Positions 1 to 7,862 of a stretch of DNA of 64,000 nucleotides are shown here, in pieces. This DNA comes from Nocardioides jiangxiensis (GTDB lineage: Bacteria; Actinomycetota; Actinomycetes; Propionibacteriales; Nocardioidaceae): assembly GCF_030580915.1 (NCBI RefSeq), contig NZ_JAUQTA010000001.1, positions 682,001-746,000 of the forward strand, written 5' to 3'. A program made the position numbers and the translations under genes. The notes under the pieces are model-generated. The model searched no databases. It was given only the letters and a program-made list of their open reading frames with translations, and was not told the origin of the DNA. Each line of letters opens with the position of its first letter. Position 1 is the first letter of the stretch.

Positions 1-818
1 ATCGCGATGGACATCAGGATCAGCTTGGCCGGCAGCACCGCGTGGTCGTCGGTGTAGGTGATGCCGTCGACGATGCCGCCACCGGCGCTCAGCAGGTCGT
101 AGCGGTCCAGCCAGTAGTCGGCCGCCTTGCCGAGCACGAACAGGCCCAGGAGCACCGAGATCTGCGCCGCCGCCGGGCCCGAGAGGCGGTCGCGGGTCGC
201 CTGCAGACGGATCCCGCCGTACAGGTAGTGGACGACCAGCACCACGAGCAGCGACACCACGGAGACCGCCATCGCGAAGTTCACGACGTGGTGCAGCCAC
301 GGGAGGTCGAAGACGTAGAAGCCCTTGTCCCGGTGGAAGTAGGGGTCCTTGCTGCCGAACGGGACGCCGTTGCGCCACAGCATGTAGGACCGCCAGGAGT
401 CGGCGCCCGCCGTGCCTGCGAACGCCCCGGTGACCAGGGCGACACCGGCGAGCACCCAGTAGCGCACCGGGCCGACGGCCTGCCGGTACCGGTCCAGGCC
501 GACCTGCTCGGGGCTGGCAGGACGGAACATCGGCCGCAGCCGGTAGGCGAGGACGACGTTGGCGGCCACGGCGACCGCCATGATCCCGCCGAAGGCCAGG
601 AAGAGGCCGATCTTGGTCAGCACGAGGCGGTCGAAGACCGAGCTGAACCCGGTCGAGGAGAACCACAGCTTCTCGGTCCAGAAGCTGGTGAAGCCGCTCA
701 TCGCGAAGAAGAGCACCAGCAGGATCACCGCGGTGACCAGGACGCCGCGTGCCCAGCCGGGGCGTGCGGCCGGCTCCGGCACTGCAGGCCCGGCGCCCTC
801 GCCGAACATCGAGCTCAT
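1..818 (-). CDS. UPF0182 family integral membrane protein (N-terminal part)
   Basis: N-terminal 272 codons of a protein that continues beyond the left edge. After a short cytoplasmic start there are hydrophobic helices at roughly residues 20-40, 60-80, 110-130, 175-200 and 215-235. The region with R-D-K-G-F-Y-V-F-D-L-P-W is typical of UPF0182 (COG1615), a large multipass protein of unknown function that is widespread in actinobacteria. A GGAGG Shine-Dalgarno lies just upstream of the ATG, and this ATG overlaps the stop of the preceding gene (ATGA), so translation is probably coupled. In mycobacteria the same gene sits beside the YlbL-type protease, as here. Family assignment is secure; the biochemical role is unknown. 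Confidence 0.9.
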   Translation of the reverse strand, partial: MSSMFGEGAGPAVPEPAARPGWARGVLVTAVILLVLFFAMSGFTSFWTEKLWFSSTGFSSVFDRLVLTKIGLFLAFGGIMAVAVAANVVLAYRLRPMFRPASPEQVGLDRYRQAVGPVRYWVLAGVALVTGAFAGTAGADSWRSYMLWRNGVPFGSKDPYFHRDKGFYVFDLPWLHHVVNFAMAVSVVSLLVVLVVHYLYGGIRLQATRDRLSGPAAAQISVLLGLFVLGKAADYWLDRYDLLSAGGGIVDGITYTDDHAVLPAKLILMSIA

Positions 819-1360
819 GCCTCATCCTCCAGCGTCGCTCCGAGCAGGGCCAGCAGCGCCGGCACGAGGTCGACTCCCCCGATGACGTCATCGGTGTTGT
901 CGTGCGCGCGGAGCCGGAGCGTGCACCAGGCACCCCCGCGCCGGGTGACGCCGGCGACGATCCGCACTTCCTGGCGGTCCGGGTGGTCGGCCGCGAAGGC
1001 CTGCGCCTCCTCCAGCCCCTCCGGGACCTGCCCCTCCGCGGCCGGGGGAAGTACCAGCCGCTCGACGACGGCCGCGCAGCCGGCGACCTCCGGCGGCCAG
1101 CCGATCTGCTCGAGCACCTGCTCCAGCTGCTGCCCCGGCTCGAGGTCCTGCTCGATCGGCGTCAGCGAGCCGTCGGCGTCGTGGGCGTCGAGGCCGAGGG
1201 CGGCGGCGAGGGCCGGCTCGCGCGCGACCAGCGCGCTGGTGTCGACGAGCGCGAACAGGCGCGCCTGGCCGTCCCAGCCCGTCTCGGCGGCATGCTCCTC
1301 GATCTCGACGACAGCCGCCGCGAGCGCGGGGTCGAAGGCCGGGTCACTGAGCTCGGTCAT
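815..1360 (-). CDS. PPA1309 family protein
   Basis: 181-residue soluble, acidic protein without signal peptide or membrane segment. It matches the actinobacterial PPA1309 family by context and by conserved-looking stretches such as F-A-L-V-D-T near the N-terminus and W-C-T-L-R-L-R-A-H-D near the C-terminus. The ATG at 1360 is preceded by AGAGGTG and overlaps the end of the upstream protease gene by 17 bp. The stop overlaps the UPF0182 start as ATGA, so protease, PPA1309 and UPF0182 form a compact operon. No catalytic motif is visible and the function is unknown. Confidence 0.75.
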   Translation of the reverse strand: MTELSDPAFDPALAAAVVEIEEHAAETGWDGQARLFALVDTSALVAREPALAAALGLDAHDADGSLTPIEQDLEPGQQLEQVLEQIGWPPEVAGCAAVVERLVLPPAAEGQVPEGLEEAQAFAADHPDRQEVRIVAGVTRRGGAWCTLRLRAHDNTDDVIGGVDLVPALLALLGATLEDEA

Positions 1361-2414
1361 GCTGGAGCACCTCTTCGCAGGTCGGGAGCTTGGCGCGGTG
1401 GTCCGCGGCGTAGGTGGAGACGGTCTTCTCGGCATCGTTGAGCGTCGCGACCGCTGCCAGCCGCATGCTGCCCGGATGGGCGGTCACGGCCTCGTCGCAG
1501 TTGGCTGCGGGCACGAGGAAGAGCGAGGCGCCGGCCTGGCGGGCGCCGGCGATCTTCTGCTGGATGCCACCGATCGGCCCGACGATCCCCTCGGGGTTGA
1601 GCATCTCGCCGGTGCCGGCGATGCGGGCGCCACCCGTGAGCGAACCCGGGGTCAGCGTGTCGACGACCGAGAGAGCGAACATCAGACCGGCGCTGGGACC
1701 CCCGATGTCGCCCGGCAGGTTGATCGTGACCTTGAACGGGAACTCGTAGTCGAACGCCTCCTGCACGCCGATGACCGTGCGGCCGTCGACGACCCGCGGG
1801 GTCACGGGCACGGTGAGCCGCTTGCCGTCGCGCTCGACGACGAACTCCAGCGGCTTGTCCGGCGTCGCGTGCGAGATCGTGCGCACGACGTCGCTCCAGG
1901 CGTGGATCGCGTGGCCGCCGATGCGGACGTAGCGGTCACGCTCGACCAGCGCTCCGTCGGCGGGGTAGCCCGGCGAGATCGGGCCGACGACCGGCACCCT
2001 CGGCACCTTGATCCCGAGATGGACCATCGCGGCGGCGATCGCCACGTCCTGCGACGTCGACATCTGGACCGCCGACTGGCGCTCCTGGGACACAGCGGTG
2101 TCCTGGGCGCCGTAGACGTCCTCGTCCGGTTTGACGGCCTGGTCCGCGGAGAGCCATGCGGTGACCGCCGCGATGAGCGAGATGCCCGTCTTCGGCGGCG
2201 TGGCCATGATCGTCGTCATGCGGAGCTCGCCGTCGTCGGGATAGGACCTGTGACCCTCGACCTGGATCCGCTCGGTACCCCGCGTCGCCGACAGGAGGTC
2301 GACGGTGGTGCCCGGCTGGAACCGCACGTAGGGCATCGGCACCGTGGCCATCACGACGGCTCCGACCGCCGTCACCGCTGCGGCCACCAGGGTCGCGACC
2401 GTGTGGCGGCTCAT
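1344..2414 (-). CDS. PDZ domain-containing Lon-like (S16) serine protease, YlbL family
   Basis: About 356 residues: one N-terminal transmembrane helix (roughly residues 8-26), a PDZ domain in the middle, and a C-terminal Lon-type S16 proteolytic domain. The catalytic serine is in G-G-P-S-A-G and the partner lysine is probably in I-Q-Q-K-I-A-G, the usual Ser-Lys dyad. The family is membrane-anchored with the protease outside the cytoplasm. I chose the ATG at 2414 because the protein then begins just before the membrane helix, as in relatives. An in-frame GTG at 2492 would add 26 residues and overlap the upstream gene. Neither start has a clear Shine-Dalgarno, so the start is uncertain although the product is not. 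It heads the operon with the PPA1309 and UPF0182 genes. Confidence 0.88.
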   Translation of the reverse strand: MSRHTVATLVAAAVTAVGAVVMATVPMPYVRFQPGTTVDLLSATRGTERIQVEGHRSYPDDGELRMTTIMATPPKTGISLIAAVTAWLSADQAVKPDEDVYGAQDTAVSQERQSAVQMSTSQDVAIAAAMVHLGIKVPRVPVVGPISPGYPADGALVERDRYVRIGGHAIHAWSDVVRTISHATPDKPLEFVVERDGKRLTVPVTPRVVDGRTVIGVQEAFDYEFPFKVTINLPGDIGGPSAGLMFALSVVDTLTPGSLTGGARIAGTGEMLNPEGIVGPIGGIQQKIAGARQAGASLFLVPAANCDEAVTAHPGSMRLAAVATLNDAEKTVSTYAADHRAKLPTCEEVLQHDRAQ

Positions 2415-2481
2415 GCGCTGCGGCGCGAGGGGGTAGTCGCGATGGTGGACGCGGGCCTCGTCGCCCGGATCCGCCACGACC

Positions 2482-2718
2482 TCACTCACCACGCGAGGGC
2501 CGCACCGCGATGCCGGTGCTGCGGTCGCGCGGGCGCGTGGCGGCCGGACCGGTGACCTTCTGGCCGGGGTGCTCCTTGCGCAGCGCGCGGGCCATGCGCT
2601 CGGCCGCCACCTCGGGGTCGACGCTGCCGCGCGCCTTGCCGGCCCACGTGACCCACGCGATGGCGACGAGCGTGACGACGACGGGCGGGGCCAGCCACCA
2701 CAGGATTCCCAGGTCCAC
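2482..2718 (-). CDS. small single-pass membrane protein, hypothetical
   Basis: 78 residues with a GTG start. One hydrophobic helix at about residues 5-25 is followed by a basic, hydrophilic tail rich in Arg, Lys and Pro. It lies between moaE and the YlbL-type protease gene on the same strand, 17 bp after moaE. I do not recognise a family. It may be a small partner of the membrane protease or simply a conserved neighbour. Confidence 0.6.
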   Translation of the reverse strand: MDLGILWWLAPPVVVTLVAIAWVTWAGKARGSVDPEVAAERMARALRKEHPGQKVTGPAATRPRDRSTGIAVRPSRGE

Positions 2719-2735
2719 GATCGCAGCCTACGGGG

Positions 2736-3230
2736 TCAGGGGGTGCCGACCCACTCATCCGAGCCGTCCGCGAAGCGCTGGTGCTTCCAGATCGGCACCT
2801 CGGCCTTGAGCGTGTCGATGAGGTCGCGCGTGGCCGCGAAGGACTCGCCGCGGTGTGCCGCAGCCGTCGCGACGACCACCGCGAGGTCGCCGATGGCCAG
2901 CTCGCCGACGCGATGCACCGCCGCGACAGCCCGTACGTCGTGGCGCGCGGCCACCCGCTCGCAGACCTCGCGGAGGCGATCGAGCGCGGTCGGGTGTGCG
3001 GAGTAGTCGAGACCGGTGACCGCCTGCGCGTCGCCGTGGGACGCGCCTGTGTCGTCCGGGCCGTGCTGGCCGCAGCCTCCGCGCCGGTCGTGGTCGCGCA
3101 CCCTGCCCACGAACAGGTTGAGACCACCCGCGGCGTCGTCGCCCAGCGCCTCGAGGACGGCCGTCACGTCCAGCGGGGTCTGCTCGATCGCGACCAGCCG
3201 GACGACGTCCCTCTCCCGTCCCTCCGTCAT
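2736..3230 (-). CDS. moaE: molybdopterin synthase catalytic subunit MoaE
   Basis: 164 residues. MoaE transfers the thiocarboxylate sulfur of MoaD onto cyclic pyranopterin monophosphate to make molybdopterin. Family features seen: F-V-G-R-V-R-D near residue 42, the H-R-V-G-E-L-A-I-G-D segment, and the catalytic-lysine region V-P-I-W-K-H-Q near the C-terminus. An insertion of about 20 Gly/His/Asp-rich residues follows F-V-G-R-V-R-D, in the loop that is variable in this family. No moaD is nearby, so the partner must be elsewhere. The ATG has no Shine-Dalgarno but a TACCCT hexamer lies 7 bp upstream, suggesting a leaderless transcript. Confidence 0.9.
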   Translation of the reverse strand: MTEGRERDVVRLVAIEQTPLDVTAVLEALGDDAAGGLNLFVGRVRDHDRRGGCGQHGPDDTGASHGDAQAVTGLDYSAHPTALDRLREVCERVAARHDVRAVAAVHRVGELAIGDLAVVVATAAAHRGESFAATRDLIDTLKAEVPIWKHQRFADGSDEWVGTP

Positions 3231-3254
3231 GCGCGGAAGGGTACCGTGAGGGAC
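3231..3254. promoter_or_regulatory. overlapping divergent leaderless promoters (moaE / zincin)
   Basis: The 24 bp between the two divergent start codons contain a minus-strand TACCCT (3243-3238, 7 bp before the moaE ATG) and a plus-strand TACCGT (3242-3247, 7 bp before the zincin ATG). The two TANNNT hexamers share the central TA. Seven bases is the usual -10 to start distance for actinobacterial leaderless messages. No convincing -35 element is seen on either side. Confidence 0.55.
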
Positions 3255-4601
3255 ATGAGTGACACCCCCGGCCCCGGCGACCAGGGCGAGCCGAAGAACC
3301 CCTTCGAGGGCACGCCGTTCGAGCAGTTCCTCGGGCAGTTCCTCGGGCAGGGCTCAGGTCAGGGCGCGTCAGGAATGCCCGACCTGAGCGGCCTGCTGAG
3401 CCAGGTCCAGGCGATGATGCAACCGTTCGACGGCCCCGTGAACTGGCAGCTGGCCACCGACCTGGCGCGTCGCACGGTCGCGGCGGAGCCCGACCCGTCG
3501 CCCGACTCCTCCCAGGTCAACGCCGTCGCTGACGCCGTGCGCCTGGCCGACCTGTGGCTCGACGAGGCCACCGACTTCGCCAGCGGCGTCACCTCGACGG
3601 CCGCCTGGAGTCGTGCGGAGTGGATCGAGTCGACCCGCGAGGTCTGGCAGCGCCTGGTCGAGCCGGTCGCCGAGCACGTGGTCGCGGCGATGGGCAAGGC
3701 GCTGCCGGCCGAGGCCGCTGCCATGGCCGGGCCCTTCCTCGGCATGCTCAACCAGATGGGTGGAGCGATGTTCGGCAGCCAGATCGGCACCGCCATCGGC
3801 GGCCTGGCCTCCGAGGTGCTCACAGCCTCCGACATCGGCCTCCCGCTCGGGCCCACCGGTCGCGCCGCCCTGGTTCCCACCAACATCGCGGCGTTCGCCG
3901 AGGGGCTTGACGTCTCCCGCGACGACGTCACGCTCTACCTCGCCCTCCGCGAGGCCGCGCACCAGCGCCTCTTCGCCCAGGTGCCGTGGCTGCGCGAGCA
4001 CCTGCTGACCGCGGTCGCCGACTACGGCCGGGGCATCACGATCGACACGGCCGGCATCGAGGAGCAGATGCGCAACCTCGACCCGTCCAACATGGAGGAG
4101 ATCCAGTCCGCGCTCGAGGGCGGGTTGTTCGCACCCTCGAAGTCGCCGGCACAGGAGGCCGCGCTGCAGCGGCTCGAGACGACGCTCGCCCTCGTCGAGG
4201 GCTGGGTGGACGAGGTCGTCGGCCAGGCCACCGCGACCCGGATGCCGTCTGCCGGCAAGCTCCACGAGGCCGTACGCCGTCGCCGCGCCGCTGGCGGTCC
4301 GGCCGAGGAGACCTTCGCCGCGCTGGTCGGCCTCGAGCTGCGGCCCCGCCGCCTGCGTGACGCTTCGACCCTGTGGGGCTCGCTCCGCGCCCGGCAGGGC
4401 GTCGAGGCGCGCGACGCGGTGTGGCTGCACCCCGACCTGCTCCCCACCGCCGAGGACCTCGACGACCCGCTCGGCTTCCGCGAGGGGCTGGACATGCCGT
4501 CCGAGGAGATGTCGCAGGAGGAGTTCGACGCCGCGCTGCAGCAGCTCCTCGACGGTCCGTCTGACGCCGCTCCTGGCGACGACGAGGGCACCGGGGAGTG
4601 A
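3255..4601 (+). CDS. zincin-like metalloprotease family (DUF2342 / Zincin_2)
   Basis: 448 residues, soluble. It matches the actinobacterial family described as a zinc-dependent metalloprotease or putative hydrolase associated with coenzyme F420 biosynthesis (Rv3195 type). The N-terminus is Gly/Gln-rich (about residues 20-40). The central region W-Q-R-L-V-E-P-V-A and the segment L-R-E-A-A-H-Q-R-L-F at about 231-240 are typical. The latter gives an E-x-x-H rather than a full H-E-x-x-H site. No partner for proteolysis is known. It is divergent from moaE, and the downstream Nudix gene starts within its stop codon (GTGA), so the two are co-translated. Confidence 0.8.
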   Translation: MSDTPGPGDQGEPKNPFEGTPFEQFLGQFLGQGSGQGASGMPDLSGLLSQVQAMMQPFDGPVNWQLATDLARRTVAAEPDPSPDSSQVNAVADAVRLADLWLDEATDFASGVTSTAAWSRAEWIESTREVWQRLVEPVAEHVVAAMGKALPAEAAAMAGPFLGMLNQMGGAMFGSQIGTAIGGLASEVLTASDIGLPLGPTGRAALVPTNIAAFAEGLDVSRDDVTLYLALREAAHQRLFAQVPWLREHLLTAVADYGRGITIDTAGIEEQMRNLDPSNMEEIQSALEGGLFAPSKSPAQEAALQRLETTLALVEGWVDEVVGQATATRMPSAGKLHEAVRRRRAAGGPAEETFAALVGLELRPRRLRDASTLWGSLRARQGVEARDAVWLHPDLLPTAEDLDDPLGFREGLDMPSEEMSQEEFDAALQQLLDGPSDAAPGDDEGTGE

Positions 4602-5176
4602 GCCTCCACGCCGACGCGAGCCGCGTGCTCGCGGACTGGGTCGCGCCCACGGTCGAGCAGGAGGCACTGCGGCACCGCTACGCCGACGTGCTCGCGGCGA
4701 GTCCGGATGCGATGTCCCGGGCGTGCCGGCCCGACCACCTGACGGCGTCGACGCTGGTCCTCTCCGCGGACGGCGCGTCGGTACTGCTCACGCTGCACGC
4801 CAAGGCCCAGGCATGGTTCCAGTTCGGCGGCCACTGCGAGGAGGGTGACGCGACCCTGGCCGATGCAGCGCTCCGCGAGGCCCGCGAGGAGTCCGGTCTC
4901 ACCGAGCTCGCCCTCGACCCGGTGCCGGTGCAGCTCTCGGAGCACGCCGTGCCCTTCTGCGGGGGGCCCCTGTCTGCCGCGGAGTCAGGCGGCGACCCCT
5001 CGCGCTCAGTCCACCACCTCGACGTGCGCTACGTGGCCGTCGCGCCGGCAGACGCGGTCCATGCCGTGAGCGAGGAGTCCCTCGACGTGCGCTGGTGGCC
5101 GGCCGACGCCCTGCCGACCCAGGACGCCGACATGGTCGAGCTGGTCGCCTTGGCCAAGGCGCGGCTGGGGCACTGA
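4598..5176 (+). CDS. Nudix hydrolase
   Basis: 192 residues. A complete Nudix box (G-x5-E-x7-R-E-x-x-E-E-x-G-L) lies at about residues 77-100, with R-E-A-R-E-E-S-G-L intact, so it should bind divalent metal and cleave a nucleoside-diphosphate-linked substrate. Substrate identity cannot be read from sequence. The GTG start overlaps the TGA of the zincin gene (GTGA), indicating translational coupling. Confidence 0.9.
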   Translation: MSLHADASRVLADWVAPTVEQEALRHRYADVLAASPDAMSRACRPDHLTASTLVLSADGASVLLTLHAKAQAWFQFGGHCEEGDATLADAALREAREESGLTELALDPVPVQLSEHAVPFCGGPLSAAESGGDPSRSVHHLDVRYVAVAPADAVHAVSEESLDVRWWPADALPTQDADMVELVALAKARLGH

Positions 5177-5241
5177 CCGCCGCTGGGTCCCTGCCGGGCC
5201 CGAAAACGGACATCTCGCCGCCTCTGGCAGCCGCCCTGTTA

Positions 5242-5290
5242 CGCGACCTCAACGGGTGTTGAGCAGACCTCAACGGATGGTGAGGTCGCG
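5242..5290. repeat. inverted repeat at the 3' end of the TetR-like gene
   Basis: Perfect 10-bp inverted repeat (5242-5251 with 5281-5290, arm CGCGACCTCA) enclosing a second copy of ACCTCAAC and a smaller CTCAAC/GTTGAG hairpin. It spans the stop codon of the minus-strand TetR-like gene and lies between convergent genes. A terminator is the simplest reading; an operator is possible because the half-sites are also directly repeated. Confidence 0.4.
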
Positions 5291-5827
5291 GAAGAGGCAC
5301 TCCGCATCGGCCACGCGCAGCGCCGGGTCGAACGCCAGCGCAAGACGGGTCCCGTCGATGAGCGCCCGGAAGGCGGCGAGCTCCGCCTCGGGCCGCCCCG
5401 CAGCGCGCCACCACTCCAGCACCAGCTCCGCCTCGTGGTCCCCGAACCAGTGCCACCTCTCGAGGGCATCACGGTGCCCCTGCACCGCCGCCGTCGCGGC
5501 GAGCTCGCGCACGACCGCCCAGACGCGGACCCCGTGGCGTTCCAGCACCGTCCGGGGCAGGGCCGGTTGCCCGCCGTGCGCGAGCGCATGCGTGCTCCAG
5601 GCGATCCATCGCCGCCCGAGGCCTTCGACGATGAGCAGGAGCGTGTCGGGCCACCCGGCCCGGTGGGAGAGGGCGGACGGCGTGACCTTCATCCACGCCG
5701 CCAGGGCACGCATCGTGACGGCGTCGACGCCGCACTCGCGCGGCATCTCCACCACGCCGTCGGTGACGATGTCGACGTAGCGGGGTGAGTTGATCCTCAG
5801 GAACGGGTCGGCTTCGCGGTCGCGCAC
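5270..5827 (-). CDS. TetR-like transcriptional regulator
   Basis: 185 residues. The N-terminal part (about 15-60) reads as a TetR-type helix-turn-helix: I-V-T-D-G-V-V-E-M, then G-V-D-A-V-T-M-R-A-L-A, then V-T-P-S-A-L-S-H-R-A-G. The rest is a helical, ligand-binding-like domain rich in Trp (for example W-H-W-F-G-D-H-E-A). The recognition helix departs from the usual Y-x-H-F ending, having S-H-R-A-G. The start is GTG with no clear Shine-Dalgarno. It is isolated: convergent with the Nudix gene and separated by about 80 bp from the metallopeptidase upstream. Target and ligand are unknown. Confidence 0.65.
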   Translation of the reverse strand: MRDREADPFLRINSPRYVDIVTDGVVEMPRECGVDAVTMRALAAWMKVTPSALSHRAGWPDTLLLIVEGLGRRWIAWSTHALAHGGQPALPRTVLERHGVRVWAVVRELAATAAVQGHRDALERWHWFGDHEAELVLEWWRAAGRPEAELAAFRALIDGTRLALAFDPALRVADAECLFRDLTIR

Positions 5828-5907
5828 ACGCCGACGGTGGCGCGAACCGCGTACGAACGCGAGCGGTCCTCCACAGGCACGGGACCAGCGGCGGACCGGC
5901 GACGGGA

Positions 5908-6471
5908 TCAGCCGCGGTCGTCGTCCCCGTCCTCCCCGTCGTCCTCGGCATCACCGTCGTCGCCGGCGTCCAGGCGCGCACCGGCGGAGAAGCCCTCGAG
6001 GTAGCCCTTGGCCTTCTCCGCGTGCGGGTAGTTCGAGACCCACGCCCAGAACTCGTCGGTGTGGCCGGACTCGATCAGGTGCGCCAGCTCGTGCACGAGC
6101 ACGTAGTCGACGACCCACCGCGGCATGTCGTGGAGGCGGTCGGAGAGGCGGATGGTGCGTTCCCCCGGCGTGCAGGAGCCCCATCGGGAGCGCTGGTTGC
6201 TCACCCAGCGCACCGAGTCCGGTTTCGCCAGGCCCCCGAGGTAGGTGTCGGAGAGCTGCTTCGCCCGCCGCATGAGGTCGGCGTCCGTGGAGCGCTTCGC
6301 CCGCTCGGTGCGGCTGAGCAGCCGCTTCACGATCCGCTCGACCTCGAGCTTCTCCTGCGCCTTCGACAGGCTCGACGGGACCATCACGATGACCCGGTTG
6401 CCCTCGAGGCGCGCGGCGATGGTGCGACGACGCTGCTTGGAGCGGCGTACCTCGACCTCGGGAGTGCCCAT
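5908..6471 (-). CDS. YgjP-like / M48-type metallopeptidase domain protein
   Basis: 187 residues. The zinc-protease motif H-E-L-A-H is at about 127-131 with a downstream H and acidic residue in E-S-G-H-T-D-E-F-W, and the preceding segment S-R-W-G-S-C-T is the signature of the YgjP/WLM-like group (DUF45). There is no signal peptide or membrane helix, so it is cytoplasmic. The C-terminal 20 residues are almost all Asp, Glu and Gly. A TACTGT hexamer 8 bp before the ATG suggests a leaderless message. The family function is poorly known. Confidence 0.85.
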   Translation of the reverse strand: MGTPEVEVRRSKQRRRTIAARLEGNRVIVMVPSSLSKAQEKLEVERIVKRLLSRTERAKRSTDADLMRRAKQLSDTYLGGLAKPDSVRWVSNQRSRWGSCTPGERTIRLSDRLHDMPRWVVDYVLVHELAHLIESGHTDEFWAWVSNYPHAEKAKGYLEGFSAGARLDAGDDGDAEDDGEDGDDDRG

Positions 6472-6489
6472 GGACGGGCACAGTAGCGC

Positions 6490-7542
6490 TCAGAGCACGA
6501 AACGTGGCGCAGCCCACTCCAGCAGCCGTTCGACGGGCCACGTGGTCACGATGCGGTCCGCGTCGATCCCGGCCGCCTCGGCACGGGCAGCGCCGTACGC
6601 CAGGAAGTCGAGCTGACCCGGCGCGTGGGCGTCGGAGTCGATCGAGAAGACGCAGCCGATGTCGCGAGCCAGCTCGAGCAGCTTCGTGGGCGGGTCGCGC
6701 CGCTCGGGGCGGGCGTTGATCTCGACGGCGACGCCCTCCTCCGCGCATGCCTCGAAGACCGCCCGGGCGTCGAACGCCGACTGGGGGCGCGTGCCCCGGT
6801 TGCCCATGACCAGGCGTCCCGTGCAGTGGCCCAGCACGTTCGTGAACGGGTTGCGCACCGCGTTGACCATGCGGCGCGTCATCGCGTCGCGGTCCATGGC
6901 GAGCTTGGAGTGCACGCTCGCCACGCGAACGTCGAGACGGGCCAGCATCTCGTCGGTCTGGTCGAGGCGCCCGTCGTCCAGGATGTCGACCTCGATGCCC
7001 TTGAGCAGCGTGAAGGCCCCACCCAGGTGCGCGTTGACGGCGTCGACCACGTCGAGCTGGCGGGCCAGGCGCTCCGCCGAGAGCCCGTTGGCCACTCGGA
7101 GGCGTGGCGAGTGGTCGGTCAGCACCTGGTACTCCCGGCCGAGCTCCATCGCGGTGACCGCCATCTCCTCGATCGGCGAACCGCCGTCCGACCAGTCCGA
7201 GTGGCTGTGCAGGTCACCGCGGACCTGCCGCATGAGCGCCTCTCCCCCGGTGACCAGCGGACCCCCGTGGCGCGCCTCGAGGTCGGCGAGCCGCTCGGGC
7301 ATCTCCCCGCGGACGGCAGCCTCGATCACCTTCGCGGAGCTCGCGCCGACGCCCGGCAGCGTCGTGAGTGAGCCGGTGGCCGCCAGCGAGGCGACGTCGT
7401 CCGCGGGCAGCGGCAGCAGCGTCGATGCAGCGGAACGGAACGCCTTGACCTTGTAGGAGTCCTCGCGGCCGCGCTCGAGGAGGAACGCGATCCGGCGCAG
7501 CGCGGCGACGGGCCCTCCGGCGTACGGCTGGGGAGCGCTCAC
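6490..7542 (-). CDS. HhH-PHP domain protein (PolX C-terminal type phosphoesterase)
   Basis: 350 residues. The N-terminal about 100 residues resemble the helix-hairpin-helix part of family X polymerases (T-L-P-G-V-G-A-S-S-A-K-V at about 61-72). Then comes a PHP metal-dependent phosphoesterase domain starting with D-L-H-S-H-S-D-W-S-D-G (about 110-120) and later T-D-H-S-P and S-D-A-H-A-P. The polymerase palm domain is absent. It probably hydrolyses a phosphate ester, perhaps of nucleic acid. The GTG at 7542 is chosen because GGAGGAG lies 6-7 bases upstream; longer in-frame starts lack this. Confidence 0.85.
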   Translation of the reverse strand: MSAPQPYAGGPVAALRRIAFLLERGREDSYKVKAFRSAASTLLPLPADDVASLAATGSLTTLPGVGASSAKVIEAAVRGEMPERLADLEARHGGPLVTGGEALMRQVRGDLHSHSDWSDGGSPIEEMAVTAMELGREYQVLTDHSPRLRVANGLSAERLARQLDVVDAVNAHLGGAFTLLKGIEVDILDDGRLDQTDEMLARLDVRVASVHSKLAMDRDAMTRRMVNAVRNPFTNVLGHCTGRLVMGNRGTRPQSAFDARAVFEACAEEGVAVEINARPERRDPPTKLLELARDIGCVFSIDSDAHAPGQLDFLAYGAARAEAAGIDADRIVTTWPVERLLEWAAPRFVL

Positions 7543-7862
7543 TTCTTCTCCTCCACAGGCTGGGGAACGGCGTTCCCGCTGGTCGGTACGGCGCGGACGA
7601 CGCAGCCCGCGCGTGTCGCCCACAGGCTCATCCCGAGCCGTTCCACAGTCAATCGCATCCGTTCAACAGGTTGTCCACATCGTTGTCCACAGGCTGTGGG
7701 CAGCAGTCCCCGCCAGAATGTTGACCGACGCACACATCGCTCCTAGCGTCGGAACCACGCGAGGCCTCCGGGCTCCGCCGCCGCGCAGGCAAGGGGAAGG
7801 CAGGCGCGGCAGGCGTGAGATCCGGGGGCCTCCGCTGTCTGTGGGAGTCGGCCTTCGTGACC
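7543..7862. promoter_or_regulatory. gene-free stretch with a cluster of DnaA-box-like 9-mers
   Basis: 320 bp without a convincing gene. It holds two exact TTGTCCACA boxes on the plus strand (7671-7679 and 7683-7691), 12 bp apart, the GC-rich form of the DnaA box. Weaker relatives are GTTCCACAG at 7640, GTTCAACAG at 7661 and CCCACAGG around 7619. GTT-led units start at 7640, 7661 and 7682, exactly 21 bp apart. No dnaA or dnaN gene is near, so this is not the usual oriC; a DnaA-binding or titration site is possible. The right half (7740-7862) shows nothing recognisable. Confidence 0.45.

Noticed and set aside
42..2555. Very long open frame on the plus strand across the UPF0182, PPA1309 and protease genes
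   Set aside because: Low-complexity Arg/Gly/His-rich translation antisense to three well-supported genes; a GC-rich shadow frame.
7539..7733. 64-codon minus-strand frame in the DnaA-box region, overlapping the PHP gene start
   Set aside because: No ribosome-binding site at its start and its residues simply translate the TGTGGACAA-type boxes; not gene-like.
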